Source: CAYQQU01 sp964419545
GTDB lineage: Bacteria; Bacteroidota; Bacteroidia; Chitinophagales; Saprospiraceae
DNA: 63,602 nucleotides
Direction of reading: 5' to 3'
Assembly (NCBI GenBank): GCA_964419545.1
Contig: CAYQQU010000032.1
Span: 1 to 63,602 of the forward strand
Within the stretch, counting starts at the first letter, position 1. Every line of letters starts with the position of its first letter. The notes beneath the pieces are model-generated. The model was not told the DNA's origin. It did not search any database and saw nothing but the letters and a program-made list of their open reading frames with translations. A program made the translations under genes and the position numbers. Below are positions 18,479 to 29,000 of this stretch, piece by piece.

Positions 18479-18542
18479 AGGAAAAATCCTCGTTTTTACC
18501 TCGATCCTAACCCGGGCTAAAGGAAGAACGAGGATTTTTCCT
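18479..18542. terminator. 16-bp perfect hairpin between symporter and lolD-like gene
   Basis: AGGAAAAATCCTCGTT at 18479-18494 is the exact reverse complement of AACGAGGATTTTTCCT at 18527-18542, with a 32-nt loop. It lies 3' of the symporter gene and 5' of the LolD-like gene, both on the minus strand. It probably separates the two transcripts. The loop carries CTAACCCGGGCTAAAG, similar to the dispersed repeat ends. Confidence 0.55.
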
Positions 18543-18665
18543 TTCGTTCCCTGTGAATTTTCGCTAAGGAATAAAGATACGCTGTATCCTGGCCATCTTT
18601 ACGATTCCGTACCTCCGGAACGGCAATCCCTGCGCACCAACAATGCTGCCGATAGTTCTGCTTCC

Positions 18666-20402
18666 TTACCAGAAACTACCCACAAAGATGGCCGTCAGGA
18701 TCAGCAGCAGGATCGCCAGGATGCGGTAGTTCTGATACCAGGGCAATCCTTTGAGCTCTTCCGTTTCCTGGGTGAACAGCTCGCGGCGCCAGGTGTATTC
18801 CTCGACTTTTTGCGGATCGGGCTCGCCGGTCAGCGCACTGACGATAATGTGGATCAGCAGGCAAACGAGGAACAGGAAAAAGGCCATGTGCAGGAAGTGG
18901 ATATCCGTAACAAAAGCCACGATGCCCGTGGGGGCGGCGTCCGCGCTATTGGCGATCACCGAAGCGAAGACCAGCAGCAGCGCCAGGACGAAGCCCGACA
19001 AGAGGCTGGCGATGGCGCCGTGCGCGTTGGCGCGCTTCCAGAACAGGCCCAGGATGAAAGCCGACACCACCGGCGGACAGATGAAGGCCAGCACCGTCTG
19101 CAGATAGAGCCAGAGGGTGTCGGCGACCTTGTCGATCTGGGTGGCCCAAAGCGAGGCCAGTACTACCAGGACGAGGGTGACGATCTGTCCGACCCGCACC
19201 AGCTGCTGGCTGGTCAGGCCGGGGCGCAGCGTCTTGACGAAGTCCATCGTGATCAGCGTCGAAGCGGAGTTGAACGTCGCCGAAACACTCGACATCATCG
19301 CGGCGAGCAGCCCGGCCAGCACCAGGCCGAGGATGCCTTGCGGCAGCAGGTTGAACAACAGCAGGGGATAGGTCATATTCGGACAGTCGCCGAGGTCGGC
19401 GCAGACCTCGCCGCTGGGCAGCTGGTAGTTGAGGAAAGACAGGTCCAGGTCGGTATACAACAGTATCGCTACGGAGCCCGGCAGCACCATAATGAAGATC
19501 ACCGGAAGCTTGAGCAGGCCGGCGAAGAGGGCGCCCCAGCGACCGTGGTTGACGTCCTTGGCGCCCAGCACCCGCTGCACCATAAACTGGTTGTTCGCCC
19601 AGAAGTAGAAACCCAATATGGGCGCGCCGAACAGCAGGCCGGTCCACGGCATAAATTCGTCATTGGCCGGCCGGATGACGCTCAGCACTTCTTCTGCGTT
19701 CTTCAGCTGAACCCCCGGGGTGGCCTCCACCAGCCGCCCCCCCGCAGCCATCTCGTTGAGCCCGGCGATGAAGCCCGACCAGCCGCCTACCTGGTCGAAG
19801 GCAAAGTAAGTGAGCAACATGGAACCGAAAATGAGCAGAATGGCCTGGACCACCTCGGTCTGGATCACGGAGTTCAGACCACCGGGAATAGTATAAGCCG
19901 CCGCGGCAAAGGCGAGAATGATGATGATGAGGTAGGTCGGCAGGTCCGGAAACATGAGCTTCAGGATGATATTGCCCACGTACAGCCCCGCCGCCGTGTC
20001 GATCAGAACGTTGCCGATGATGGTGATGAAGGAAAAATAGTATCGCGACCGGCTGTCGTAGCGCCGTTCCAGGAATTCGGGCATGGTGTACACGCGCGAA
20101 TTGAGGTAGAAAGGCAGGAAAAAAATGGCGAAAAAGACCAGGATCACCGCCGCCAGCCACTCGTAGTTGTAGACGTGGGTGTTGGTCTTGAAAGCGTCGC
20201 CGGCCAGCCCCACCAGCGTTGAGCTGGAAATATTGGCCGCGAAGAGGGCGATGCCCACGATGGGCCACGTCATATTCCGGCCGGCGAGGAAGTATTCCTC
20301 GGAGTTTTTGCGCTTGGCGTGATAAAGCCCGTACGCAATGATCAAAACGCCATACAGCACCATAATGCTGATGTCGACAATACTGAGTTCGAACTTTTCC
20401 AT
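18666..20402 (-). CDS. Sodium:solute symporter family transporter (SGLT-like)
   Basis: 578 residues with about 14 predicted membrane helices. SSS-family hallmarks are present: an N-terminal Y-F-L-A-G-R-N-M-T-W-P, F-A-A-N-I-S-S-S-T-L-V-G-L-A-G, AAYTIPGGLNSVIQTEVVQ, and A-A-M-M-S-S-V-S-A-T-F-N-S-A-S-T in helix 8-9 (sodium-site serines). The sequence resembles the vSGLT sugar-transporter branch (WANNQFMVQR.LGA). It likely imports a sugar or related small solute with Na+; the substrate cannot be read from the sequence. No catabolic genes flank it. Confidence 0.9.
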   Translation of the reverse strand: MEKFELSIVDISIMVLYGVLIIAYGLYHAKRKNSEEYFLAGRNMTWPIVGIALFAANISSSTLVGLAGDAFKTNTHVYNYEWLAAVILVFFAIFFLPFYLNSRVYTMPEFLERRYDSRSRYYFSFITIIGNVLIDTAAGLYVGNIILKLMFPDLPTYLIIIILAFAAAAYTIPGGLNSVIQTEVVQAILLIFGSMLLTYFAFDQVGGWSGFIAGLNEMAAGGRLVEATPGVQLKNAEEVLSVIRPANDEFMPWTGLLFGAPILGFYFWANNQFMVQRVLGAKDVNHGRWGALFAGLLKLPVIFIMVLPGSVAILLYTDLDLSFLNYQLPSGEVCADLGDCPNMTYPLLLFNLLPQGILGLVLAGLLAAMMSSVSATFNSASTLITMDFVKTLRPGLTSQQLVRVGQIVTLVLVVLASLWATQIDKVADTLWLYLQTVLAFICPPVVSAFILGLFWKRANAHGAIASLLSGFVLALLLVFASVIANSADAAPTGIVAFVTDIHFLHMAFFLFLVCLLIHIIVSALTGEPDPQKVEEYTWRRELFTQETEELKGLPWYQNYRILAILLLILTAIFVGSFW

Positions 20403-20797
20403 GATCGGATAGGGTGTAAGGTTTTATTGATGTCTGGTAATTTTTTCGTCCCGGCAAAAAAAAAGAGCGAAGTCAAAAGAGATATGCTTCGCTCTTGTAA
20501 GAAATCACCCGACTGTTATTATGAAGGATTAAAATATACCCTCTTGTACAACCATTGATAACGATTTAACCCAAAAGGCGTTATCTGATGGTCGAGCAAA
20601 CTGCGGCGTCCGATTGACGTCTGGCTGTTCATTAAGCAGATGTTAAGAAATTCTTAAATCTGACGGCAAGATAGGGCAAAATTGTTTTTGAACATAAAAT
20701 TTCGCGATAAAAATTGGTAAAGCTATTGTATACTACAATACCTGCAAACACCAATTTTTGTTTGGAGGAGCGCCGAAAATATCCAGCGCAGCCCCAC
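20403..20797. other. Gene-free interval upstream of the symporter
   Basis: About 395 bp, more AT-rich than the flanking genes, with no convincing gene on either strand. It holds the minus-strand terminator at 20456-20496. About 300 bp separate that terminator from the stop of the ABC permease, which leaves room for a small RNA or a long 3' end; nothing else specific was recognised. Confidence 0.4.
20456..20496 (-). terminator. Intrinsic terminator (minus strand)
   Basis: On the minus strand AAGAGCGAAG pairs perfectly with CTTCGCTCTT (20463-20496, 14-nt loop) and is followed by a run of nine U residues (the A run 20456-20464). This is the clearest rho-independent terminator in the first half of the window. 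It stands 54 bp before the symporter ATG and about 300 bp after the ABC permease stop. Confidence 0.75.
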
Positions 20798-21604
20798 CTA
20801 CAGATCGGCCCGCAACACCCGCCGGAAAGCAATGGCGAAGAAGATCAGAATGTAGAAAATGGCGAACAGAACGGCCTGATCGGGCGGCAGGTACAGGCTG
20901 AACCCCGCCTGTTGCAGAAACCTGTCGGCCTGCGGGGCGAAGGGCTCGGGAATGAGGTCGGCGAAGGCGTTGATCGGATAATAGTGCATGCTCGGATGCT
21001 GGTACAGGTTGTAGTGCACGCCCCAGCGCAGCACCACTTCGATGAACATGATGTAGCTGAAGTACAAAAACAAGGTCACTCCGGTGCGCTTCACCAGAAA
21101 GCCGAGGAGCAGGCCGAAGCTCATGTAGCCGAGGCTCATCAGAAAAAAGCGCCACAAGTAGTCGACGTTCTGCCAGATCTTGTGCCAGTATATCGATTCG
21201 GTGTTGAAATAGCCGATGGTCAGCGCGCACAAAGCATAATAGAACGTGGCGATCAGCGCGATAATGGTGATGAATGCACTTTTGGAGAAAAAGTACGAGC
21301 GGCGGTCGAGGCCGTCGATGATATTCTGGCGCATGGTGCGATAGGCGTACTCGCTGGTGATGGTGGTGATGGCCAGGAAGCCGAGGAAGAAAAAGGAAAG
21401 CCAGTTGCCGACGTAGCCCAGGTATTCCCAGACGGTGGGGAAAATGAAAAGCACTTCGTTGGTGAGCAGGGGCGGCGGGAGTTCCTCCAGTTGTTTTCCG
21501 AGCAACAACAGCGTCGGCAGCAGTACGGCGTACGCTCCGGTAAAGATCCAGAAGGGGATGCTGCGGTATTGTTTTTTCCACTCCAGTCGCAAAAGGTAGG
21601 TCAT
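20798..21604 (-). CDS. ABC-2 type transporter permease
   Basis: 268 residues with about six transmembrane helices. The layout is that of ABC-2 permeases of the gliding/bacteriocin-export type: M-T-Y-L-L-R-L-E-W-K-K at the N-terminus, a first helix, then T-S-E-Y-A-Y-R-T-M-R-Q-N-I-I-D-G-L-D-R as the cytoplasmic coupling segment between helices 2 and 3. It follows the ATPase gene with 10 bp between them, so the two form a transporter. The exported substrate is unknown; the C-terminal helices are typical in length. Confidence 0.87.
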   Translation of the reverse strand: MTYLLRLEWKKQYRSIPFWIFTGAYAVLLPTLLLLGKQLEELPPPLLTNEVLFIFPTVWEYLGYVGNWLSFFFLGFLAITTITSEYAYRTMRQNIIDGLDRRSYFFSKSAFITIIALIATFYYALCALTIGYFNTESIYWHKIWQNVDYLWRFFLMSLGYMSFGLLLGFLVKRTGVTLFLYFSYIMFIEVVLRWGVHYNLYQHPSMHYYPINAFADLIPEPFAPQADRFLQQAGFSLYLPPDQAVLFAIFYILIFFAIAFRRVLRADL

Positions 21605-21614
21605 ATCTCTGCGG

Positions 21615-22499
21615 TTATCGGGTGATTTCCAGAAATTCGGCTTCCAGGCTGCGGCGGCGCACGCGCAGGTGGTGCAGCAGCAGGCCCCGCTCGAACGCCA
21701 GGCGGTTGATCGCGCCCGGGGCCAAGGTCTTTTCGGCCAGGACGAGCAGTTGTCCGTTCTCCTCCCTTATTTCCGTCACTTCCGGCAGGCTGTGCAGCAG
21801 TTCGAGGAGCCCTTGCCGGTCTTCGGCCGCCACCTCGATGGCCTGCTCGTCGCGGATGATGGCGCCCACCGGACCGTCCGCCAGCAGCCGCCCTTCTTTG
21901 AGGATGGCGACGTGGGAACAGATCTTCTCCACCTCGTCGAGGATGTGGCTGGCCATGAGGATGGTCTTGCCGCGACGGGCGATCTGCTGCAGGGTGTCGC
22001 GCACTTCGGCGATGCCCTGGGGGTCGAGGCCGTTGGTGGGTTCGTCGAAGACGAGCACGTCGGGATCGCCGATCATGGCGGCGGCGATGGCCAGGCGCTG
22101 TTTCATGCCGAGGCTGTAAGTGCGGAACTTCGAACGGCGGCGGTGGCTCAGCTTGACCAGCTCCAGCCATTCGTCGATGCGCGGTTCGGCCACCCGCTTG
22201 ACGTGCGCCACGAGCTGCAGGTTGTCGACGGCGTTGAGGTACGGATAAAAATTGGGCGTTTCCAGCAATGCCCCGATGTGCCGCCGCGGATTGGCCCCGT
22301 ACTTCCCTTCGAACCACTCGAACCGCCCGGCCGTCGGTCGAATGACGCCGAGGAGGATGCCGAGCGTGGTGGTCTTTCCGCTGCCGTTGGGCCCCAGCAG
22401 TCCGTAAACCATGCCGGCTTCCAGCTGCATGCTGAGGCCGTCGATGGCTTTCAGGCGCCCGTAGGTCTTGGTCAGGTCTTCGGTTTGAAGGATGGTCAT
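21615..22499 (-). CDS. ABC transporter ATP-binding protein (ABC-2 exporter)
   Basis: 294 residues. Walker A is GPNGSGKTTT (about 34-43), the Q-loop segment is I-G-A-L-L-E-T-P-N-F-Y-P-Y-L, the signature is Y-S-L-G-M-K-Q-R-L-A-I-A-A-A-M and Walker B is VLVFDEPTNGLDP, then the switch His in MASH. The C-terminal 80 residues are the extra domain common in ABC-2 ATPases of the CcmA/NodI type. The ABC-2 permease follows directly. Together they form an exporter or membrane-remodelling complex with an unknown substrate. Confidence 0.92.
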   Translation of the reverse strand: MTILQTEDLTKTYGRLKAIDGLSMQLEAGMVYGLLGPNGSGKTTTLGILLGVIRPTAGRFEWFEGKYGANPRRHIGALLETPNFYPYLNAVDNLQLVAHVKRVAEPRIDEWLELVKLSHRRRSKFRTYSLGMKQRLAIAAAMIGDPDVLVFDEPTNGLDPQGIAEVRDTLQQIARRGKTILMASHILDEVEKICSHVAILKEGRLLADGPVGAIIRDEQAIEVAAEDRQGLLELLHSLPEVTEIREENGQLLVLAEKTLAPGAINRLAFERGLLLHHLRVRRRSLEAEFLEITR

Positions 22500-22656
22500 A
22501 GTCGGATATCGGTCGCTTTTGTCAGAATGATCCGGGTTACCGGGTTAAAGTTAATAAACCCGAATATCATACCCCTGTAATTTGGATCAACGCCCGCCGG
22601 GCTTGGATGAACATTGAATATGCCGTGCTGTTGGGTTAGGGAATCAACAAGCGACC

Positions 22657-24198
22657 ATGGCGAAAAAACTACGACTGATACTGGGAGACCAGCTCAACCG
22701 CGCGCATTCCTGGTTTGCGGAAACCGATGACGACATTTGTTACTTGATGGCCGAAATGCGGTCCGAGACGGACTACGTGCGCCACCACATCCAGAAGGTG
22801 ACCGGCTTTTTTCTGGCGATGCGGGCTTTTGCGGAGGAATTGCGAAAAGGCGGGCGCGAAGTGATCTACCTCTCGCTGGACGACGAACGCAACGGGCACT
22901 CGGTGACCAAAAACGTACAATGGGCCGTGGAAGCGCTGGGCGTCGATCATTTTGAATATCAGCTTCCTGACGAATACCGCCTCGACCACGAGCTGAAGTC
23001 CCTGGCCGGCAAACTGCCCATCCCCGCCGAAGCCTGCGATACCGAACACTTTCTGACCGCCCGCGAAGCAGTGGCCGAACAGTTCAAAGGCAAAAAGAAC
23101 TACCTCCTCGAATCCTTCTACCGCAAGGTGCGCGCCCGTTTCGATATCATGATGGAAGCCGACGGCGAAACGCCGCTCACCGGACGCTGGAACTACGACG
23201 CCGAGAACCGCAAAAAGCTGCCTAAAAAACAATCCATCCCCGAAGACCTGCCTTTTCAGCGGGAGGTAGGGGCGATGGTCGACCTGATCAAAGCACAAGG
23301 CGTCAAGACGATCGGCAATATCGACCCGGCGCGATTCACCTGGCCGGTCACCCGCGAAGAAGCCCTGGCGCTGCTCGACCATTTTGCCGAAACGCGCCTC
23401 CACCATTTCGGTAATTATCAGGATGCGATGACCGACCGCGATTACCTGCTTTTTCACTCCAAACTGTCATTCGCCCTCAACACCAAGATGCTGAGTCCAC
23501 TGGAAGTAGTCAACACCTGCGTCGATTACTGGGAAAAGCACCGGGAAGAGATCGATATCGCCCAGATCGAGGGCTTCGTCCGGCAGATCATCGGCTGGCG
23601 CGAATACATGCGCGGCATCTACTGGGCTAAAATGCCGGACTACGGCAAGCTCAACTTCTTCGAGCACCAGGCGGCCTTGCCGGCCTGGTACTGGACGGGC
23701 GAGACGCGCATGAAGTGCCTGCAGCACGCCGTCGGCCAATCGCTCGACCACGCCTACGCCCATCACATCCAGCGGCTGATGGTCACCGGCAACTTCGCTC
23801 TGCTCCTGGGCGTCCACCCCGACGAGGTCGACCAGTGGTACCTCGGCATCTACATGGACGCCATCGAATGGGTGGAGATCACCAACACCCGCGGCATGAG
23901 CCAGTTTGCCGACGGCGGCATCGTGGGCACCAAACCCTACGTGTCGAGCGCCAACTACATCGACAAGATGAGCGACTACTGCAAAAACTGCTATTACGAT
24001 AAAAAGCAGAAGGCCGGCGAGCGCGCCTGCCCCTTCAACAGCCTGTATTGGGACTTCTACGACCGCCACCGCGATAAGCTCGGCAAAAACCCGCGCATCG
24101 GCATGATGTATCGCGTGTGGGACCGGATGGACGGGGAAAAAAAAGAAGCCATACTCAAACAGGCGGCCCATTACAAAAAAAAGGCGGACCAATTGTAG
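22657..24198 (+). CDS. Iron-sulfur bacterial (6-4) photolyase / cryptochrome, PhrB-like
   Basis: 513 residues, in the FeS-BCP/CryPro branch of the photolyase-cryptochrome family. The four cluster cysteines are C354, C442, C445 and C458 (R-M-K-C, Y-C-K-N-C and A-C-P-F-N), exactly the spacing of PhrB. The FAD pocket region R-Q-I-I-G-W-R-E-Y-M-R-G and the H-A-Y-A-H-H-I-Q-R-L-M-V-T-G-N-F segment are intact. It should repair (6-4) photoproducts using light, with FAD and a 4Fe-4S cluster. It is a lone gene; the divergent ABC exporter is probably unrelated. Confidence 0.94.
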   Translation: MAKKLRLILGDQLNRAHSWFAETDDDICYLMAEMRSETDYVRHHIQKVTGFFLAMRAFAEELRKGGREVIYLSLDDERNGHSVTKNVQWAVEALGVDHFEYQLPDEYRLDHELKSLAGKLPIPAEACDTEHFLTAREAVAEQFKGKKNYLLESFYRKVRARFDIMMEADGETPLTGRWNYDAENRKKLPKKQSIPEDLPFQREVGAMVDLIKAQGVKTIGNIDPARFTWPVTREEALALLDHFAETRLHHFGNYQDAMTDRDYLLFHSKLSFALNTKMLSPLEVVNTCVDYWEKHREEIDIAQIEGFVRQIIGWREYMRGIYWAKMPDYGKLNFFEHQAALPAWYWTGETRMKCLQHAVGQSLDHAYAHHIQRLMVTGNFALLLGVHPDEVDQWYLGIYMDAIEWVEITNTRGMSQFADGGIVGTKPYVSSANYIDKMSDYCKNCYYDKKQKAGERACPFNSLYWDFYDRHRDKLGKNPRIGMMYRVWDRMDGEKKEAILKQAAHYKKKADQL

Positions 24199-24284
24199 GT
24201 TTTCTATTAAAAGGGGCCGGAGATCAAGAAACGGCGTCCATTCGGCCAGGCGCCGGCCGCTTTATTTTCAGGGTAACTTTTTAT

Positions 24285-24292
24285 TAATTTTG
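24285..24292 (+). promoter_or_regulatory. Candidate Bacteroidota -7 box (TAATTTTG)
   Basis: TAATTTTG matches TAnnTTTG and lies 50 bp upstream of the ATG of the AspT-like transporter, in an AT-rich stretch between the photolyase and that gene. Confidence 0.45.
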
Positions 24293-24342
24293 CCAAAACC
24301 CCAATCTACCCTTACCTTGCCGGCAGACTGCAAAACCCAGCC

Positions 24343-25977
24343 ATGATCCAAGCTTTCATTGAAAATCCGACCCTGTTGCTGTTCGTCGTCGCCGGACTGG
24401 GGTACGGCGTGGGCAGCATCAAGGTGCGCGGCAGCAGCCTGGGCGTGGCGGCCGTGCTTTTCGTCGGGTTGGCCTTCGGCGGGCTCAGCGCCGAGTTTCG
24501 GGTGCCGGAAGTGATCATCTTTCTGGGGCTGACCATCTTCGTCTACACCATCGGGCTGAGCTCGGGGCCCAGCTTTTTCGCCACCTTCCGGCAGCGCGGC
24601 TCGCGCGACATCATTTTCGTACTATTGATGCTCACCTTTTCGGCGGCGCTCACCGTCGGGCTGCATTTCCTTTTCGGCTTTCAGGCCAGCACCACTTCGG
24701 GCTTGTTTGCGGGGAGCACCACCAATACCCCCGCCCTGGCCGGCCTGCTCGACGCCATCAGCAACAGTCAGCCTGATCCGGCGAGGGCAAAGATGATGAG
24801 CGAAGAGGGGGTGGTGGGCTACTCCTTGTCGTATCCCATGGGCGTCATCGGCGTGATGATCGCCATCGCCATCATGCAGCGGCTGATGAAGATCGATTAC
24901 CGCCGGGAAGAGGAAGAGCTGAAGAGCGAGTACCCGGTAAAAGCCACGGTAACCAGCCGCACCATTGAAGTCACCAACCCGGAGGCGGTGGGCAAGCCCG
25001 TGCGCGACCTGAAGGCCAGGCACGGCTGGTCGATCGTCCTGGGGCGCGTCCAGCGCGGTGATACGGTGATGCTTTCCAACTGGGACACGGTATTCGAGCT
25101 GGGCGATGAGGTGGCTGTAGTCGGCGACGTCGACGAGCTGCAGCGGGTGGGCGAATTTCTGGGCCAGATCAAATCGTACAAGCTGTCGTACGACCGCTCG
25201 GAATACGACACCCGCCGCATCTTCGTCTCCAATCCCGACATCGCGGGCGAGCGGCTGGCCACCCTCAACCTCAACGAGCGCTTTGCCGCTATCGTCACCC
25301 GCGTGCGCCGCGGCGATATCGACCTGTTGGCCAACGCCGGCACCGTGCTCGAATTGGGCGATCGCGTGCGCTTCGTCGCCCGCCGGGATGATATTCCCCG
25401 CATCGCCTCTTTTTTCGGTGATTCTTACGATGCGCTCAGCCGCATCAACCTCTTGTCTTTCGGATTGGGTATGGCCCTGGGGCTCTGGCTGGGCATGATC
25501 ACCTTCCAGCTGCCCGGCGGCTTCACCTTCCGCCTCGGTTTTGCCGGCGGCCCGCTCATCGTTGCCCTCATCCTCGGCGCCCTGCGCCGCACCGGGCCGG
25601 TGGTCTGGACCCTGCCCTACGGCGCCAACCTCACCCTGCGGCAGGTGGGCCTCATCCTGATGCTGGCCGGCATCGGCGTCAATTCGGGGCACAACTTCTT
25701 CAGCACCATCACTCAGGGCGGCGGCGCGATGATCTTCCTGGCCGGCGCCATCATCAGCTTTTTTACCACCATCATCACCTTGTTTATCGGCTACCGGCTG
25801 CTGCGCATTCCCTTCAGCTTCCTGCTCGGTATGGTCGCCAACCAGCCCGCCATCCTCGACTTTGCACTCGATCGCACCCGCAATAAGCTGCCCAATATCG
25901 GCTTTACGCTGATGCTGCCGGTGTCAATGGTGGCGAAGATCGTTTATGTGCAGTTGTTGTTCGCGTTGCTGAAGTAA
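24343..25977 (+). CDS. AspT/YidE/YbjL-family putative transporter with two TrkA-C domains
   Basis: 544 residues: five or so N-terminal helices (about 10-185), two central RCK/TrkA-C domains (about 200-275 and 285-365, each with an L..G/D.VAVVGD or L.LGDRVRFVA turn), then about six C-terminal helices. The duplicated GxxxTxTP motif of the family is visible in G-S-T-T-N-T-P-A-L-A-G-L-L-D, with M-V-A-N-Q-P-A-I-L-D-F-A as its C-terminal counterpart. Members include the aspartate:alanine exchanger AspT, but most are uncharacterised. A role in dicarboxylate or amino-acid exchange is possible; substrate not determinable here. Confidence 0.9.
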   Translation: MIQAFIENPTLLLFVVAGLGYGVGSIKVRGSSLGVAAVLFVGLAFGGLSAEFRVPEVIIFLGLTIFVYTIGLSSGPSFFATFRQRGSRDIIFVLLMLTFSAALTVGLHFLFGFQASTTSGLFAGSTTNTPALAGLLDAISNSQPDPARAKMMSEEGVVGYSLSYPMGVIGVMIAIAIMQRLMKIDYRREEEELKSEYPVKATVTSRTIEVTNPEAVGKPVRDLKARHGWSIVLGRVQRGDTVMLSNWDTVFELGDEVAVVGDVDELQRVGEFLGQIKSYKLSYDRSEYDTRRIFVSNPDIAGERLATLNLNERFAAIVTRVRRGDIDLLANAGTVLELGDRVRFVARRDDIPRIASFFGDSYDALSRINLLSFGLGMALGLWLGMITFQLPGGFTFRLGFAGGPLIVALILGALRRTGPVVWTLPYGANLTLRQVGLILMLAGIGVNSGHNFFSTITQGGGAMIFLAGAIISFFTTIITLFIGYRLLRIPFSFLLGMVANQPAILDFALDRTRNKLPNIGFTLMLPVSMVAKIVYVQLLFALLK

Positions 25978-26005
25978 GAGCATTGAATGATCTGGATGTG
26001 GAAAT

Positions 26006-26024
26006 CCATGAATAATCCGGGTTA
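26006..26024. repeat. Solo end of dispersed element
   Basis: CCATGAATAATCCGGGTTA matches the terminal sequence of the family with copies at 8797, 51977 and 53765, without a partner end nearby. It lies between two convergent genes. Confidence 0.6.
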
Positions 26025-26030
26025 AAGCGC

Positions 26031-29000
26031 TCACTGAGCAGGATCCTTAGCCTCCAAAATCACCGCATCCACCGCTTTCTCCCGCATCATCCGGTTAAAC
26101 TCCGGTAGCTCTTCGGATTTGATCTTCGCGAACTGCTGCAATTGCTCATCGATCTGCCGCGTCAGCTCCTCCTTCACCTGGTAGGCCTGCTGCGTCGGCC
26201 GGTAGTTGCCGTAGCTGGTCAGCGAGCCGACGGCGCCCAGCTTGTTGGTGAGCTTGATGGGGAAGTTGAGCGGGTCCTGGCGGCTGCGGTTGCGCGTCTG
26301 GTAGAGGGCCTTTTCCACTTCCGACATCTGCTTTTCGATGGCTTTGGCTTTGTCGATCACCTCTTCCAGGTTGTCTTCTTCCGCCAGCCGCTCGGTGTAG
26401 TGCTTCAGCTGCTTTTTGATGTCGCGGATCTCGATGATGGCCTCGTGGGCGTCCGTGACCTTTTCGTTGACTTCGGTGATGAAGTTGAATTGCGCTTGCA
26501 GGTCTTCCAGCGAAGACTCCGAGCGGGGGTCGGCCAGGATCTTAAAGTTTTGCATCATCTCCTGGTCGCCGACGGTCAGTTTGACCTGGTAGTCGCCGGG
26601 AACCGCCATTGGCCCCCGCAGGCCGGCGGCCCACATGATCATGCCCTCGAATTTTTTGGCGTCGGGATAGCGCATGTTCCAGACGAAGCGGTTGCCGCCG
26701 GCTTCGACTTCCAGCTTTTCGGCCTTTTCTTCGGCGGTGGACGAAAATTCGCGGATCAGCACGCCGTCGGCCTCGTGGAAAGACAGTTTGACGGCCACGC
26801 TATCGGCCGGCTTTTCCCTGAGGTAGAAGTGGACCATCACGCCGCCGGGGTGGTTCTTGCCTGCGGTCAAATTTTTCTCCTGCTGGCCGCCCCGCATCCG
26901 GTAGCTGTCCATGGGCTGGTAGAGGTACTGGTCGCTATTGGCCACCTCGTCGCTGAGCTGGTGCAGCGGCGTCAGGTCGTCGATCATCCAGAAGCTGCGG
27001 CCCTGGGTGGCGGCGATCAGGTTGTGGTTTTTCACCGTGAGGTCGGTGATAGGCACCACCGGCAGGTTGAGCTGGAAGGGCTGCCAATTTTGGCCGTCGT
27101 CGAAAGAGACGTACATGCCCGATTCGGTACCGGCGTAGAGGAGGCCCCGGCGGGCAGGGTCGGCGCGCAGCACGCGGGTGAAGTGATCGTCGGGGATGCC
27201 GTTGACGATCAGCTCCCAGGTTTTGCCGTAGTCTTTGGTGTGGTACAGGTAGGGCCGGTAGTCACCCAGTTTGTAGCGCGTGCCGGCCAGGTAGGCGCCG
27301 CCTTTGGTGAAGGGGTCAATATCGATGCTGTTGATCATCATCCATTCCGGCATGCCCTTGGGGGTGACGTTTTTCCAGGATTCGCCGCCGTCCGTGGAGA
27401 GGTGCACCAGTCCGTCGTCAGAACCTACCCAGATCAGGCCTTCCTCATCGGGCGATTCGGCGCCGGCGAAGAGAGTGCAGTAGTATTCCACGCCGGTATT
27501 GTCTTTGGTGATGGGGCCGCCGGAGGGGCCGAGCTTGGTGGTGTCGTTGCGCGTGAGGTCGTCGCTGAGCAGTTCCCACGACTGGCCGCCGTCGGTGGTG
27601 ACGTGTACGTGGTTGGAGAGGGCGTACAGCTTCTGGGGGTCGTGCGGCGAGAAGAAGATCGGGAAGTTCCACTGGAAGCGGTATTTCATCCCTTCGGCGC
27701 CGTAGCCCATGGGGTTGTCCGGCCATACGTTGATGGCCTGGATCTGCTTGGTGCGGTGGTTGATGCGCGTGAGGAAACCGCCGTAGCTGCCGCCGTAGAC
27801 GATGTCGTTGTCCGTCGGGTCGATGGCCAGGTGGGCGCTCTCGCCGCCGGCGGAGGGCTCCCAGTCGCGTTCTCCGATGCTGCTGCCTTCGGAGCGGTGC
27901 AGGATACGCACGGTGGAGTTGTCCTGCTGGGCGCCGTAGATGCGGTAGGGGAAGTGGTTGTCGGTAGTGACTCGGTAGAACTGGGCGGTGGGCTGGTTGT
28001 AGTAGGTCGACCAGTTGTCGCCGGCGTCGAAGCTCACCTGGGCGCCGCCGTCGTCGCCGATCACCATGCGCTGGTTGTCTTCCGGCGCGATCCACAGGTC
28101 GTGGTGGTCGCCATGGGGCGTGGAGATGCTTTCGAAGGATTTGCCGCCGTCCTGGGAGCGCCAGAAACGCACGTTGACCACGTAGACGATATCTTCGTTC
28201 TCGGTATCCGCGTAGATGCGCGAGTAGTACCAGGCGCGCTGGCGCAGCGAGCGTTCGCTGTTGATGCGCTTCCAGGTATCGCCGCCGTCGTCGGAGCGGA
28301 AGACGCCGCCCTCTTCATTTTCGATGATGGCGAATACGCGTTCCGGGTTGACGGGCGAGACGCTCACGCCGGCGATGCCCCAGAGGCCGCCGGGCAGCCC
28401 TTCCTTATCGGAGATGTTGGTCCAGGTATCGCCCCCGTCGGTGCTCTTCCAGAGGGCCGAGCCTTCGCCGCCGCTTTCCAGGCTGTAGGGCGTGCGGCGG
28501 ATGCGCCAGGTAGTGGCGAAGAGGATGCGCGGATTGGTGGGGTCCATGACCAGGTCGACCGCGCCGGCGTCGGCATTGGCGAAGAGGATCTTTTCCCAGG
28601 TCTGCCCGCCGTCCTGGGAGCGGTAGACGCCGCGCGCTTCACTCGATTGGTAGAGGTCGCCGAGTACGGCCGCGTAGACGAGGTCGGGATTTTGCGGATG
28701 GATGCGCACGCGCGGAATATGGCGCGAATTTTCCAGTCCGGCGGCCGTCCAGGTCTTGCCCGCGTCGGTAGAGCGCCACATCCCGTAGCCGTAGGAGACG
28801 TTGCCGCGCACCGTCACCTCGCCGCCGCCGGCGTAGAGGACATTGGGGTCGGATTCGGCTACGGCCACCGCGCCGACGGAGCCCCCGAAGAAGCCGTCGG
28901 AGATGTTCTCCCAGGTTTGTCCGCCGTCTTTGGTGCGCCAGACGCCGCCGCCGGCGCCGCCGAAGTAGAAGAGGTTGGGTTTGCCCGGCACGCCGGTGAC

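Noticed and set aside
18810..20222. Long open frame antisense to the symporter
   Set aside because: Composition is His/Gln/Arg/Glu-rich without domains, whereas the minus strand shows SSS-family motifs.
22531..22562. A further copy of the dispersed element near ATCCGGGTTACCGGGTTAAAG
   Set aside because: Only a short CCGGGTTAAAG match with no second end or internal blocks; may be chance.
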